Origin: Leptonema illini DSM 21528
GTDB taxonomy: Bacteria > Spirochaetota > Leptospiria > Leptospirales > Leptonemataceae
Assembly: GCF_000243335.1 (NCBI RefSeq)
Contig: NZ_JH597773.1
Coordinates: 3,866,115 to 3,930,114, forward strand
Direction of reading: 5' to 3'
DNA: 64,000 nucleotides
The position numbers were made by a program, and so were the translations under genes. The notes below the pieces were generated by a model that made no database searches, was not told the DNA's origin, and worked only from the letters and a program-made list of their open reading frames with translations. Positions 8,114 to 17,172 of the stretch are shown here, one piece after another (positions within the stretch are counted from its first letter, which is position 1; each line of letters opens with the position of its first letter).

Positions 8114-9745
8114 ATGATCCGCACGAACAACATCAGCCTGGCCTATGGTGGCCGAAAACTTTTTCAAGACGTAACCGTTTCCTTTAACCCCGGCAACTGC
8201 TACGGACTGATCGGCGCAAACGGCGCCGGCAAGTCCACGTTTATGAAAATCCTTGCCGGCGAGATCCAGGCCGATTCGGGCGAGGTCATCGTCGGTAAGA
8301 ACGAGCGCGTCGCCATGCTGCGCCAGGATCAGTTCGCCTTCGACGACTACACCGTACTGGATACCGTCATCGTCGGCCACCGTCATCTTTATGACGTCAT
8401 GAAAGAGCGCGAGGCCATCTACGCGAAAGAGTCGATGACCGACGAAGAGGGCATGCGCGTCGGCGAGCTCGAAGAGGAGTTTGCCGAGATGAACGGCTAC
8501 GAGGCCGAAACGGAGGCCGCTTCGCTTCTGGAAAAACTGGGCATCGGCGACGACATGCTCTATACCGAGATGAAAAACCTCGAAGCGGGCCTGAAGATCC
8601 GGGTTCTGCTTGCACAGGCGCTTTTCGGTAATCCCGACGTCCTGCTGCTTGACGAGCCCACGAACAACCTCGATCTGAAAACGACGGCATGGCTTGAGAA
8701 CTTTCTCAGCAACTTCGAGAACACCGTCGTCGTTATCTCGCACGACCGCCATTTCTTGAACAGCGTCTGTACTCATATCGCCGATCTCGATTTCGGCAAA
8801 ATCCAGGTGTATACGGGTAACTACGATTTCTGGTATCATGCCAGCCAGCTCGCCGCGCAACAGCGCAAGACGGCCGAGAAAAAGGCGCAGGAGAAGATCG
8901 CCGAGCTACAGGCCTTTATTCAGCGTTTCTCGGCGCATAAGGCGAAGTCGAAGCAGGCGAGCTCGCGACGCAAGCTCATCGACAAGCTGACGCCTGAAGA
9001 GATGCCGCAGTCTTCGCGTAAAACCCCCTACATCCATTTCAAGGCCGAGCGCAAGTGCGGAGATCAGATCCTCGAAACCGAAGATCTGACGGTCGCGGTC
9101 GACGGCGAGAACGTCATCGAGAAGTTCAGCTTTCGCGTGAATCACGGCGAACGCATCGCTCTACTCGGCAAGAGCGTTACCCGTACGGCCTTCTTTCAGA
9201 CGATCGTCGAAGAGATCAAGCCCGTGTCGGGCAGCTTCCGCTGGGGGCAGACGATTAAATACGCCTACCTGCCCGCCGACAACGAGTCGTATTTCACCGA
9301 GAATAAGAGCATCCTCGACTGGCTGCGCGAGGTGGCCGGTCGTGACGATACGCAGGAGCTGCGCGGATTCCTCGGTCGCATGCTTTTCTCAGGCGAAGAG
9401 GTGAATAAAAAGGTCGGAGTGCTTTCAGGAGGAGAGCGTCAGCGCTGCGTGCTTTCGCGTATCATGATGACCGGAGCGAACGTGCTGCTGCTTGACGAGC
9501 CTACGAACCACCTTGACCTTGAATCGATTCAGGCGCTGAACGACGGCGTGCTCGATTTCCCCGAGGTCGTCATCTTCACGTCGCATGACCACGAGTTCGT
9601 CTCAACGGTCGCCAATCGCATCATCGAATTCACGCCGGGCGGCGTTATCGATCGCTCGATGAGCTTCGACGAATACATGGACGATACGAACGTGCAGGAG
9701 CTGCGCGATAAACTCTACAAAGGACACGTGGAGCTGCAACTCTGA
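8114..9745 (+). CDS. ABC-F family ATPase, YbiT type, with degenerate second Walker A
   Basis: 543 residues from the ATG at 8114. Two ABC domains are joined by a basic linker (about 250-300). Domain 1 has Walker A at 34-42 and DEPTNNLD. Its signature (Glu-Ala-Gly-Leu-Lys in place of LSGGQ) is degenerate, as in E. coli YbiT. Domain 2 keeps LSGGERQR and DEPTNHLD, but its Walker A loop near residue 352 reads Leu-Gly-Lys-Ser-Val-Thr-Arg-Thr and lacks Gly-x-Gly-Lys-Ser/Thr. ABC-F proteins act on the ribosome E site. PPK2 follows two bases later, probably in the same operon. Confidence 0.85.
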   Translation: MIRTNNISLAYGGRKLFQDVTVSFNPGNCYGLIGANGAGKSTFMKILAGEIQADSGEVIVGKNERVAMLRQDQFAFDDYTVLDTVIVGHRHLYDVMKEREAIYAKESMTDEEGMRVGELEEEFAEMNGYEAETEAASLLEKLGIGDDMLYTEMKNLEAGLKIRVLLAQALFGNPDVLLLDEPTNNLDLKTTAWLENFLSNFENTVVVISHDRHFLNSVCTHIADLDFGKIQVYTGNYDFWYHASQLAAQQRKTAEKKAQEKIAELQAFIQRFSAHKAKSKQASSRRKLIDKLTPEEMPQSSRKTPYIHFKAERKCGDQILETEDLTVAVDGENVIEKFSFRVNHGERIALLGKSVTRTAFFQTIVEEIKPVSGSFRWGQTIKYAYLPADNESYFTENKSILDWLREVAGRDDTQELRGFLGRMLFSGEEVNKKVGVLSGGERQRCVLSRIMMTGANVLLLDEPTNHLDLESIQALNDGVLDFPEVVIFTSHDHEFVSTVANRIIEFTPGGVIDRSMSFDEYMDDTNVQELRDKLYKGHVELQL

Positions 9746-9747
9746 GT

Positions 9748-10665
9748 ATGTCTGACTTTCGAGAAAACGACCGACGCCGCATCGAAGCCGAGATGTTCGA
9801 CAGCCTCGACGAAGAGCTTGAGATCGAGCTCGACGACGAGCAGTACGAGCAGCTGCTTGATCCCGATCATCCTTCGCATAAGGATCGAGATTCGCTTGAT
9901 CGCCGTTTCTATTTCAAAGAGCTTTTTCGGCTTCAGGGAGAGCTTGTTAAGCTACAGGACTGGGTCGTTCATAAGAAGCTGAAGGTCGTCGTGATATTCG
10001 AGGGAAGGGATGCAGCCGGTAAAGGAGGCGTGATCAAACGCGTCACGCAGCGCCTGAACCCTCGCGTCTGTCGCGTGGCGGCGCTGCCTGCTCCGAGCGA
10101 GCGCGAGAAGACACAGTGGTATTTTCAGAGGTATGTCTCGCATCTTCCGGCCGGCGGTGAGATCGTTCTTTTCGACCGCAGCTGGTACAATCGCGCCGGT
10201 GTGGAGCGCGTCATGGGATTCTGCACCGACGACGAATACGAAGAATTTTTTCGCAGCGTTCCCGAGTTCGAGAAGATGCTCGTGCGATCGGGCATCATCC
10301 TGATTAAATACTGGTTTTCGATTTCAGACGACGAGCAGTACTTCCGCTTTATGATGCGTATCAAAGATCCGCTGAAGCAATGGAAGCTTTCGCCCATGGA
10401 CCTTGAATCGCGCCGCCTGTGGGAGCATTATACAAAGGCCAAAGAAACGATGCTCGAACGCACGCATATACCAGAAGCTCCCTGGTGGATCGTCGGAGCC
10501 GATGATAAGAAGAGAGCTCGCTTGAATTGCATCCGTCATCTTCTTTCGCAGGTGCATTACGAAGAGGTGGATCGAGATCCGATCATTCTTCCCGAGCGAG
10601 TGTATAACCCCGACTATATTCGCGGGCCCGTTCCGAAAGAGATGTATGTTCCGGACGTTTATTGA
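9748..10665 (+). CDS. ppk2: Polyphosphate kinase 2 (PPK2)
   Basis: 305 residues, one catalytic domain. Walker A at 86-94 (Gly-Arg-Asp-Ala-Ala-Gly-Lys-Gly-Gly) and the following Lys/Arg-rich helix match PPK2. Walker B and the lid are at 141-151 (Phe-Asp-Arg-Ser-Trp-Tyr-Asn-Arg-Ala). The enzyme moves phosphate between polyphosphate and nucleotides; which nucleotide is preferred cannot be read here. The N-terminal 50 residues are highly acidic, an extension common in the family. The start is three bases past the ABC-F stop codon, implying cotranscription. Confidence 0.92.
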   Translation: MSDFRENDRRRIEAEMFDSLDEELEIELDDEQYEQLLDPDHPSHKDRDSLDRRFYFKELFRLQGELVKLQDWVVHKKLKVVVIFEGRDAAGKGGVIKRVTQRLNPRVCRVAALPAPSEREKTQWYFQRYVSHLPAGGEIVLFDRSWYNRAGVERVMGFCTDDEYEEFFRSVPEFEKMLVRSGIILIKYWFSISDDEQYFRFMMRIKDPLKQWKLSPMDLESRRLWEHYTKAKETMLERTHIPEAPWWIVGADDKKRARLNCIRHLLSQVHYEEVDRDPIILPERVYNPDYIRGPVPKEMYVPDVY

Positions 10666-10745
10666 CGCTCAATAAAATTTATTGACCTGCATCGACCGAC
10701 GCCGTTATTGTTTCGGCGAATCCGCCCTGATGAAATGAGGTTCGT

Positions 10746-11159
10746 ATGGACGAATTTTCGATGACGACGCCGGCCCTGTTCTTCTCGGCCATTTCGCTTC
10801 TCATGCTTGCCTATACCAACCGCTTCCTGGCACTGGCGCAGGTCGTGCGAGCCCTTCATGCACAGTATCGTGAGAACCTGAGCGAAACGATTTACGGAGA
10901 GATCCGCAATCTCAGGCTGCGTCTGCATCTGATCCGGGCGATGCAGGTGACGGGCATATCGAGTCTGCTTCTCTGTGTGCTCTGCATGTTTCTCATCTAT
11001 ATCGGGCAGCGAAGCATCGCCGAGATCGTCTTTGGCCTGGCCAACCTTCTTTTGATCGTCTCGCTTGCCATCTCGGTCGGTGAGATTCAGATCTCGGTAC
11101 GAGCGCTTGACCTGCATCTTGCCGACGTCGAAGATCTGCACCGTAAAGCGCGGCAGTAA
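10746..11159 (+). CDS. DUF2721-family membrane protein
   Basis: 137 residues with transmembrane segments at about 8-28, 74-97 and 100-122. The arrangement of a first helix, a charged Arg-rich helix, then a tight pair of helices matches DUF2721. Function of the family is unknown. It sits between ppk2 and an ECF sigma gene on the same strand, with short gaps that allow either one operon or separate units. Confidence 0.7.
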   Translation: MDEFSMTTPALFFSAISLLMLAYTNRFLALAQVVRALHAQYRENLSETIYGEIRNLRLRLHLIRAMQVTGISSLLLCVLCMFLIYIGQRSIAEIVFGLANLLLIVSLAISVGEIQISVRALDLHLADVEDLHRKARQ

Positions 11160-11249
11160 GCAGCCTCGCCCTGACGGAGCGCCCACTGTCGTGCCCCGAA
11201 AATTTTTTTGAGCCTCTTCTTGCGAAAAAGTACTCTCTTTTTCAGTCGG

Positions 11250-11864
11250 ATGGGTCTTTCTAACGATATGGTATTCTCTTTTCCCGAAAAAGCCGATGCG
11301 AACGGCTACGATGCCCTTGTTGCGGCGGCCCTTCGCGGCGACGAACGTGCCGCGGCGCAACTGGTGCAGAGCGTGCAGCGGCCATCTCTTCGCTATGCAG
11401 CGGCGATTCTGAAAAGCGACGAGCTGGCACATGACGCCGTTCAGGAGGCCTTTATCGAGGCCTTCACGAAACTCTATCAGCTGCGTACGCCCGCCGCCTT
11501 TCCGGCATGGTTTCGCCGCATCGTTTTCAAGCAGTGCGATCGCATCCGGCGCAAGAGGAGCGAGCAGGCGGATAACGAAACCGAGGCGACCAACGACGAC
11601 GATCCGCAGAAGCAGTTCTTGCGCACGGAGCTGCAGGAGCGTTTTTATCAGGAGCTGAGGCGTCTGCCCGAGAAAGAGCGCCGGCTTGCCGAGCTTCACT
11701 TCATCGAGCGTGCGCGACATCGCCGTATCGCCGACGAGCTCGGCTGGTCGGAACATACGGTAAAGAATCGCCTGCGCACGGTGCGACGCCGTTTGCAGAC
11801 GGTGATGCTTCCGTTTCTGGAGTCGAAGGCGCAGATTTGGACGGCGCTGCGTCTGGCCGCCTGA
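11250..11864 (+). CDS. ECF-type RNA polymerase sigma factor
   Basis: 204 residues from the ATG at 11250; a TTG at 11208 and an ATG at 11268 are in frame and none has a strong ribosome site. Region 2 is at about 20-90 (Asp-Glu-Leu-Ala-His-Asp-Ala-Val-Gln-Glu-Ala-Phe is the sigma-2 helix). Region 4 is at about 145-190 with a helix-turn-helix (Arg-Ile-Ala-Asp-Glu-Leu-Gly, then Ser-Glu-His-Thr-Val-Lys-Asn-Arg). No anti-sigma gene is adjacent, so the control input is unknown. The gene leads into clpP 53 bases later. Confidence 0.85.
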   Translation: MGLSNDMVFSFPEKADANGYDALVAAALRGDERAAAQLVQSVQRPSLRYAAAILKSDELAHDAVQEAFIEAFTKLYQLRTPAAFPAWFRRIVFKQCDRIRRKRSEQADNETEATNDDDPQKQFLRTELQERFYQELRRLPEKERRLAELHFIERARHRRIADELGWSEHTVKNRLRTVRRRLQTVMLPFLESKAQIWTALRLAA

Positions 11865-11917
11865 GCCTGACGTCTGTTTCTCGTACACCGGATTACGTTG
11901 CCGCGGGTCTTTCCGTT

Positions 11918-12523
11918 ATGTCAGAACAGGAAAATCCCGATCCATCTCCATCTGCGCTTCAGGCCATGCAGATGGCCGAACGCTTTCTTGATGCGCGTCA
12001 GATCTTCTTATGGGGGCAGGTTGATGACCAATCGGCCCGTCATGTGATCGAGCGCCTGCTCTATCTTGATGCAAAAGAACGCGGCAAAGAGATCACGCTT
12101 ATTATCAACAGCCCCGGCGGCATGAACACGGCCGGCTTCGCCATCTATGACGTGATGCAGGGCATCGAGTCGCCCGTGAGCACGCTCTGCTTCGGCCTCG
12201 CCGCGAGTTTTGGAGCGCTTCTTCTTCTTTCAGGGCAAAGGGGGCGTCGATTTGCCGCGCCGCATGCGCGTATCATGCTTCATCAGCCGTGGGTGCAGGG
12301 GCGCATCGAAGGCCCGGCCACCGATCTACGCATTCACGCCAACGAGATCATGAAGCAGCGCAAGCTGATCGAGCAGATCATTGCCGATCGTTGCAGTCGC
12401 GATCTGAGCTCGGTCGAGAAAGAGACGGATCGCGATCGCTGGTTTACCGCCGACGAGGCCGTGGACTTCGGTCTCATCGACGGCGTAAGGGTGGAGCTTC
12501 CGTCGCCCGTTCTTATGCGTTAA
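11918..12523 (+). CDS. clpP: ATP-dependent Clp protease proteolytic subunit paralogue
   Basis: 201 residues from the ATG at 11918. The catalytic triad is present: Ser in Gly-Leu-Ala-Ala-Ser-Phe-Gly-Ala, His in Met-Leu-His-Gln-Pro, and Asp in Glu-Thr-Asp-Arg-Asp-Arg. The Asn-Ser-Pro-Gly-Gly loop is also present. ClpP forms a tetradecameric barrel fed by Clp ATPases. No clpX or tig is nearby, so this may be a second, isolated paralogue. It converges with the DUF4349 gene. Confidence 0.9.
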   Translation: MSEQENPDPSPSALQAMQMAERFLDARQIFLWGQVDDQSARHVIERLLYLDAKERGKEITLIINSPGGMNTAGFAIYDVMQGIESPVSTLCFGLAASFGALLLLSGQRGRRFAAPHARIMLHQPWVQGRIEGPATDLRIHANEIMKQRKLIEQIIADRCSRDLSSVEKETDRDRWFTADEAVDFGLIDGVRVELPSPVLMR

Positions 12524-12538
12524 CCAGACTTCGAATAA

Positions 12539-13399
12539 CTATTGGGAGCGGCCCGGCTTCTTTTTGATGAAGTCGGGTAGGCGTTCTTTTAGAAGAAGCA
12601 ATACCCATATGCCAATGGCGGCAAGCGTTCCGAAAAAGAGAAGCATGGCGGATAGGGCAACCGTCCAGATCACGGAATCCTTCACGATGTGATAGATGCG
12701 ACGGGTGGAGAAGCCCTCTTTTTCGCGAAGCGAGAACTGCACCGTGCAGAATTCGTTCTCGGCGTTGAATTGACCGATGCTCAGATTCGCGTCCTGGAGT
12801 TGCTCGTCGATCTCAAGCAGCCGGTTTTCGAGCTTCAGAAACTCGTCCATGCTTCCGCCTTTCGCTTTGAGAGCGGCTAACGAGGCCCGCGTTTTTTCCA
12901 GCGAGGCTCGCCTCTCAAGCAGCGTCAGATATTCGCTGGTCTTGTCAGTTTTCTGGATGGAAATGCCGGTAGAGTCGGCGATGGCCTGTAGCTTCTCGAC
13001 CGTTGTATCAAAGGCCTCGGGCGGAACACCGGCCGACAGATAATAGACGCGACGGCCGCGCAGGCCTTCGAGGCTTTCAAACTGGATCACGCCTTTTTCT
13101 TCTGCGATGAGTTGATAAAGACGCTGCCGATCCTCGTCGAAGGTCGAAGTGGCCGAAGAGAGCCGTGCAATCTTCTCGTATTTCTCTGATGCGCCGGAAG
13201 GTCCGCTGTCCATCTGCACATCCTTTTTATAGGAGGCGTAGTTCTTGCGACTGCCTTCGAAGATGCCAGTATCAACGGCAGCAGTAACGATTCCGTCAGA
13301 CGTTACAGATCGATAGAAGAGTTGAATTACAAATAGCCAGCCCATGGCGAGCATACCGTAAAGGGCCAGGCGTTTCCACAAACCTTGATCCGTTTTCAT
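12539..13399 (-). CDS. DUF4349 membrane-anchored protein
   Basis: 286 residues: an N-terminal membrane anchor (13-28), a periplasmic alpha/beta domain, a coiled coil of about 150-205 (heptads of Leu, Ala and Glu), and a C-terminal transmembrane helix (about 240-265) with a basic tail. This layout matches DUF4349, whose role is unknown. No lipobox is present, unlike many members. It may be in one unit with the upstream antiporter gene (13424-15583), whose stop codon is 25 bases before this start. Confidence 0.7.
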   Translation of the reverse strand: MKTDQGLWKRLALYGMLAMGWLFVIQLFYRSVTSDGIVTAAVDTGIFEGSRKNYASYKKDVQMDSGPSGASEKYEKIARLSSATSTFDEDRQRLYQLIAEEKGVIQFESLEGLRGRRVYYLSAGVPPEAFDTTVEKLQAIADSTGISIQKTDKTSEYLTLLERRASLEKTRASLAALKAKGGSMDEFLKLENRLLEIDEQLQDANLSIGQFNAENEFCTVQFSLREKEGFSTRRIYHIVKDSVIWTVALSAMLLFFGTLAAIGIWVLLLLKERLPDFIKKKPGRSQ

Positions 13400-13423
13400 T
13401 GATTTCTCCAGAAGGGATGGCTT

Positions 13424-15583
13424 CTATTCGTTAACATTCAAAACAGCGACAGGACATTCGGCCTGAAGCACGATATTCTCGACTCTCGAACCGAGGAAGA
13501 GTCGTGTCGGCCCGGATCGCACGCTTGTTCCCATGAGAATCAGATCGATCTGATTCGCCTGTGCATAACGCAGTACCTCCCGGTCATAGGCGCGGGCGAA
13601 GACGACCTCATGCTCGGCCTTCGTTTCGAAGATCTCTCCCATAGCGGCGATCTCTTCAACGATGTCACGCTGTATCTGTTCGAGTCGCGTCATGCGAAAA
13701 GGGTTCGCAAAAATTCCCGATAGCCCGCGCCGCTGTTCTTCGATGACGTTTAGAATAATAACGACGGTATCTTTATCGGCAAGCTGAAAGGCAAGTTGCG
13801 CGGCGTTGCGTGAAGGCGCCGAACCGTTTACCGGAACGAGGATACGACGGGGCGACCATTGCCAGTTCACGGCTCCTTTACTTACGACAAGCGTCGGGCA
13901 GGGAGACTGTCGCACGATCGTATCGATGATCGGATTAAATAGCCCGCCGCCGCGCAGATCGTTGTCGCGCGGAGCACCGAGCATCAGAAGATCGCATCCG
14001 GCCCGGGCCTCATCCAGAATAATCGCAGCGGGCTCCTTTCCGGGAACGGCGCGCAGGATCATCTTTTCTACGTGAAAGAGCGGCCGTATCTTTTTCAGAT
14101 AATCAAGGCCCTGCTGTTTTTCTGCGGCCTTGTAGGGAATATTCAAGAGTTCAATCTGCAGGCGGTTAGTCGAACCGAGCAGATTGAGGATGCCCGCTTC
14201 GATAATGCGAGAAGAAGCGCCTTCGGGATCGATACGCACCGGAAGCAGTACACGGTTGAGCGAATGAATCGGGCTGTCGGCAAGTATGGCCTCCTGCTTC
14301 AGTCGTCGCTCTTCGTCGGCGTCGGGCGGAATGCGCTGCACGACCCAGCGCAGCATCGGAGGGGCGATCAGCGAGGTGACGATGGCCATGATGACGATGA
14401 TCGAAAAGAGATCCTGTGAGAGGATGCCGAGCGAAAGGCCGATCGTCGCAATCAATATCTCCATCGCTCCACGGGCGTTGAGTCCGGCGCCGAAGCTGAG
14501 CGCCGTCAGATGATTCTGTCGCCCGATCAGGCGGGCGCCGAGATACGTCCCGAGTATCTTGCCCGCCGTGGCGATTACGATGACGATGACGGTCAGCACG
14601 GCCATCTCGGCGTCGAGCAGGAAGGCGAGGTTAACCTTCAGGCCTGCGACGGCGAAGAAGATCGGACTGAAAACGCTGAACGAGATCACCTGTAGCGTTT
14701 CGTGCGCCTGTTTCGGAATGCCCCCTCCGCGAGCGAGTACGATTCCGGCCACAAAAGCGCCGAGAACGGGTTCGAGACCGAGAGCCTGCGTGATCGCGCT
14801 TAACGTAAACATCGTAAGCACGATCACGGTAAACAGCGCGCCGGGAATAATCGCATGTCTTTGCACAAGGCTGAGAGCATGACTGACGGCGTAGCTGCCG
14901 ACGGTGAAGCTGAAGGCGATAAAGAGCAGCACTTTTGAAACGATCCAGGCCACATCGCCCACACCGAGACCGTTCCCGCCGGCCAGGCCGATGACGACGG
15001 AAAGAAGAATCCATCCGACTGTGTCGTCGCTCATGCCGGCGGCGATCATCGTCTGCCCGAGGTTGCGTCGCATCAGTTTCATTTCCATGAGAACGCGCGC
15101 CAGAACGGGAATGGCAGAGATCGACATAGCTGTTGCGAGAAAAAGCGACGTGATCAGGCGGTTCTCTTTTCCCGAGAGCAGCGGTTCGGGCAGAAGCTGC
15201 CCCAGTGTATAACCACTGACAAAGGTTACGACGATGCCGCCGAACGAGACCCCGAGAGCGGTGCGGGCATGCCTGCGTATGAGCGCAAGATCCATCTCAA
15301 GGCCGGTTATCAATAGAAGAAAGAGAGCGCCGAGCAGGCTGATCGTCTCAAGCAGGTATCCCTGTACGGCCTCGGTAGGAACGATGATGCCATAGAGCCC
15401 TGGAAAAAGCGCCGCCGCGAAGGACGGACCGAGCAGGATGCCGGCAAGGATCTCGCCGATCACGCCCGGTTGTTTGAAGCGAGAAACGAGTTCGGAAAGC
15501 CCGCGGGCCGCGGCAAGCAGCACGACGATCTGAACAAGCAGCATCAGAACATCGTCATGTGAGGCGGCTCGGAATATTTGCAT
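13424..15583 (-). CDS. CPA2-family cation/H+ antiporter with tandem Usp domains
   Basis: 719 residues from the ATG at 15583 with GGAG six bases upstream. Residues 1-420 hold about 12 membrane helices with the Kef/CPA2 pattern (Gly-Glu-Ile-Leu-Ala-Gly-Ile-Leu-Leu-Gly-Pro early, and an Ala-Gly-Met-Ser-Asp-Asp pair in the ion-binding helix). Two universal-stress-protein folds follow (about 440-565 and 580-718), the second with the Gly-Thr-Ser...Gly-Ser nucleotide loop. Family members carry Na+ or K+ against H+, and the Usp part probably senses nucleotide. Confidence 0.85.
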   Translation of the reverse strand: MQIFRAASHDDVLMLLVQIVVLLAAARGLSELVSRFKQPGVIGEILAGILLGPSFAAALFPGLYGIIVPTEAVQGYLLETISLLGALFLLLITGLEMDLALIRRHARTALGVSFGGIVVTFVSGYTLGQLLPEPLLSGKENRLITSLFLATAMSISAIPVLARVLMEMKLMRRNLGQTMIAAGMSDDTVGWILLSVVIGLAGGNGLGVGDVAWIVSKVLLFIAFSFTVGSYAVSHALSLVQRHAIIPGALFTVIVLTMFTLSAITQALGLEPVLGAFVAGIVLARGGGIPKQAHETLQVISFSVFSPIFFAVAGLKVNLAFLLDAEMAVLTVIVIVIATAGKILGTYLGARLIGRQNHLTALSFGAGLNARGAMEILIATIGLSLGILSQDLFSIIVIMAIVTSLIAPPMLRWVVQRIPPDADEERRLKQEAILADSPIHSLNRVLLPVRIDPEGASSRIIEAGILNLLGSTNRLQIELLNIPYKAAEKQQGLDYLKKIRPLFHVEKMILRAVPGKEPAAIILDEARAGCDLLMLGAPRDNDLRGGGLFNPIIDTIVRQSPCPTLVVSKGAVNWQWSPRRILVPVNGSAPSRNAAQLAFQLADKDTVVIILNVIEEQRRGLSGIFANPFRMTRLEQIQRDIVEEIAAMGEIFETKAEHEVVFARAYDREVLRYAQANQIDLILMGTSVRSGPTRLFLGSRVENIVLQAECPVAVLNVNE

Positions 15584-15649
15584 CAAGGACTCCGGGAATA
15601 AATTCGGGAGAATCTCCGGAGGTTACTAAACGGATAAAAAGCTATTCCG

Positions 15650-16630
15650 TCAATTCCAAATCCGATCGCCCGGCTTCTCTCGCGCAAGCAGGATCGTATC
15701 GCGCAAAAAGCGTCGGTAACGGATCACCGTCTCGCTTTTCGTCTGCGGTGGCGGATTAAAGATATTCTTCGGGTCAAGCATTCGCGAGGGTTTCTCGCGA
15801 AGCTCCGTCCACGTGCCGACTTCGAGCGTCAGCGGAAGAAATCGAGATTTCAGCTTCGACGCCTCGGGCCGCACCTGATACTGATTGTAAAGACGATCCC
15901 ACAGGTCGCCGTGCGTCGTATAACTCTCGCTCTGCGGACCGTAGCGAAAACGGTCGTGGCCCGAATAGACGCGAAGACGATCGGCCAGCTTCTGAAAAAG
16001 CGGGGCGTCGATGCAAGGATCATGAGTGCCCGCGTAAGGCCACCAGACGTGATCGACGGAGCCGAAGCCGGAGTGCAGATCGACGACGGGAATCAGCGAG
16101 TTCTTCACCTCGAAGAAGGATTCGATCACCCATCTGGTTAACGCTCTGGATTCGGGTTCGAGTCCCTGTCCGCGAAAGTAGGGCAGATTGCGCGAGATGC
16201 GATGTCCTCCAAAAAAAGGCAGCGGGTCGACGGCTTCTACTCCGGAGTTACGCATCAGATCGACTCCGCCCGGATTCGACCTTCGCTTCAGGGCGACGCC
16301 GCCGGGATTGATAACGGGAATGCAGTGCAATCCGATCTTGCCTTTGCGGATGTCGGGCACGAAGTCCTCGTTAACGATCGATTCGATGAAATCGAGCAGG
16401 ATCTGAATGCCGATGATCTCGAGGCCATGCACGCCGGCGACCAGCCCCGCCGGATGCTTACGCAGAGCGGAGGGATTACCGATTTCAAGCGCATGGATCG
16501 GGAAGCGAAAGCCCTCTTTCGTCTTGCGCGAGAAACCGATCTGCTTGAGGCGCACAAGGCCCTTGCCTTTTTTCACGACATCAAGCATCCGCTTTTCGTA
16601 GCGGTTCAATCGACGCAGTCCACGCAGCAT
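15650..16630 (-). CDS. M14-family zinc carboxypeptidase-like protein
   Basis: 326 residues. Zinc ligands H68 and E71 lie in Gly-Val-His-Gly-Leu-Glu, and H186 in Val-Asp-Leu-His-Ser-Gly. The catalytic glutamate is probably E270 in Leu-Thr-Leu-Glu-Val-Gly-Thr. There is no signal peptide, so the enzyme should be cytoplasmic. That fits the M14 subfamily acting on small peptides or cell-wall turnover products, though the substrate is not visible. The start could be the ATG 14 codons further in (16588). Confidence 0.75.
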   Translation of the reverse strand: MLRGLRRLNRYEKRMLDVVKKGKGLVRLKQIGFSRKTKEGFRFPIHALEIGNPSALRKHPAGLVAGVHGLEIIGIQILLDFIESIVNEDFVPDIRKGKIGLHCIPVINPGGVALKRRSNPGGVDLMRNSGVEAVDPLPFFGGHRISRNLPYFRGQGLEPESRALTRWVIESFFEVKNSLIPVVDLHSGFGSVDHVWWPYAGTHDPCIDAPLFQKLADRLRVYSGHDRFRYGPQSESYTTHGDLWDRLYNQYQVRPEASKLKSRFLPLTLEVGTWTELREKPSRMLDPKNIFNPPPQTKSETVIRYRRFLRDTILLAREKPGDRIWN

Positions 16631-16703
16631 AGGACCAGCGCCGCATCGGCGGCAGAGTCAGCAAGGGCTTTCGGTCGGGCAAGTATGACAATTGCGTGGC
16701 GGC

Positions 16704-17168
16704 TCAGAAGACGGAGCGGACACTTTTCGGTTTTCGCTTCGCCGATAGTAGTAGCTCCACATCTTTCAATATCGAAAGGCTGTTAATTTCGAGCAGCAGC
16801 CATTTCCCGTCGGTATACGTCGGGGCCGCGTCATAGGCGCTTTGCGTCGGTTTGGAGAGGTTCGGTTGCAGAGCGTCTACCTTCTCTCTTTCTGATTTTC
16901 CGAAGACGATCACCAACAGAAAGCGATTCTTCTCGGGAACGAACGTGCAGAACGATTTGCTTTTCTTGTAACGCAACGACCATCCATGTTTTTTTCCGCC
17001 GTAAAGCCACTCAGGGTTAAAGACATCGGGATAATGCTCATCGATCCATTGACCGAGGCGCTGCCAATAGCTGTAGGCCTGCTTTCCAAGCCATGCGCTG
17101 ACGATGGCCTCGCTTGGCGGCTCGGGGTTTAACAGGCGAGAAGGGGATTCAGAGGTCTCCTCTGTCAT
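16704..17168 (-). CDS. DUF3788-family protein
   Basis: 154 residues from the ATG at 17168, just past the preceding gene's stop codon. It has Trp, Lys and Tyr-rich strands (Gly-Gly-Lys-Lys-His-Gly-Trp-Ser-Leu-Arg-Tyr-Lys-Lys and a Phe-Leu-Leu-Val-Ile-Val-Phe-Gly-Lys strand), as in DUF3788 of the YdhG/YjbR-like fold group. Soluble. Role unknown. Confidence 0.7.
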   Translation of the reverse strand: MTEETSESPSRLLNPEPPSEAIVSAWLGKQAYSYWQRLGQWIDEHYPDVFNPEWLYGGKKHGWSLRYKKSKSFCTFVPEKNRFLLVIVFGKSEREKVDALQPNLSKPTQSAYDAAPTYTDGKWLLLEINSLSILKDVELLLSAKRKPKSVRSVF

Positions 17169-17172
17169 GGAT

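Noticed and set aside
7892-8860. 322-codon frame on the minus strand opposite the ABC-F gene
   Set aside because: It mirrors the third-base pattern of the real gene and has no family features; the plus-strand protein has all ABC motifs.
10659-11888. 409-codon minus-strand frame across the DUF2721 and sigma factor genes
   Set aside because: Arg/Gln-rich low-complexity composition; a shadow of two well-supported plus-strand genes.
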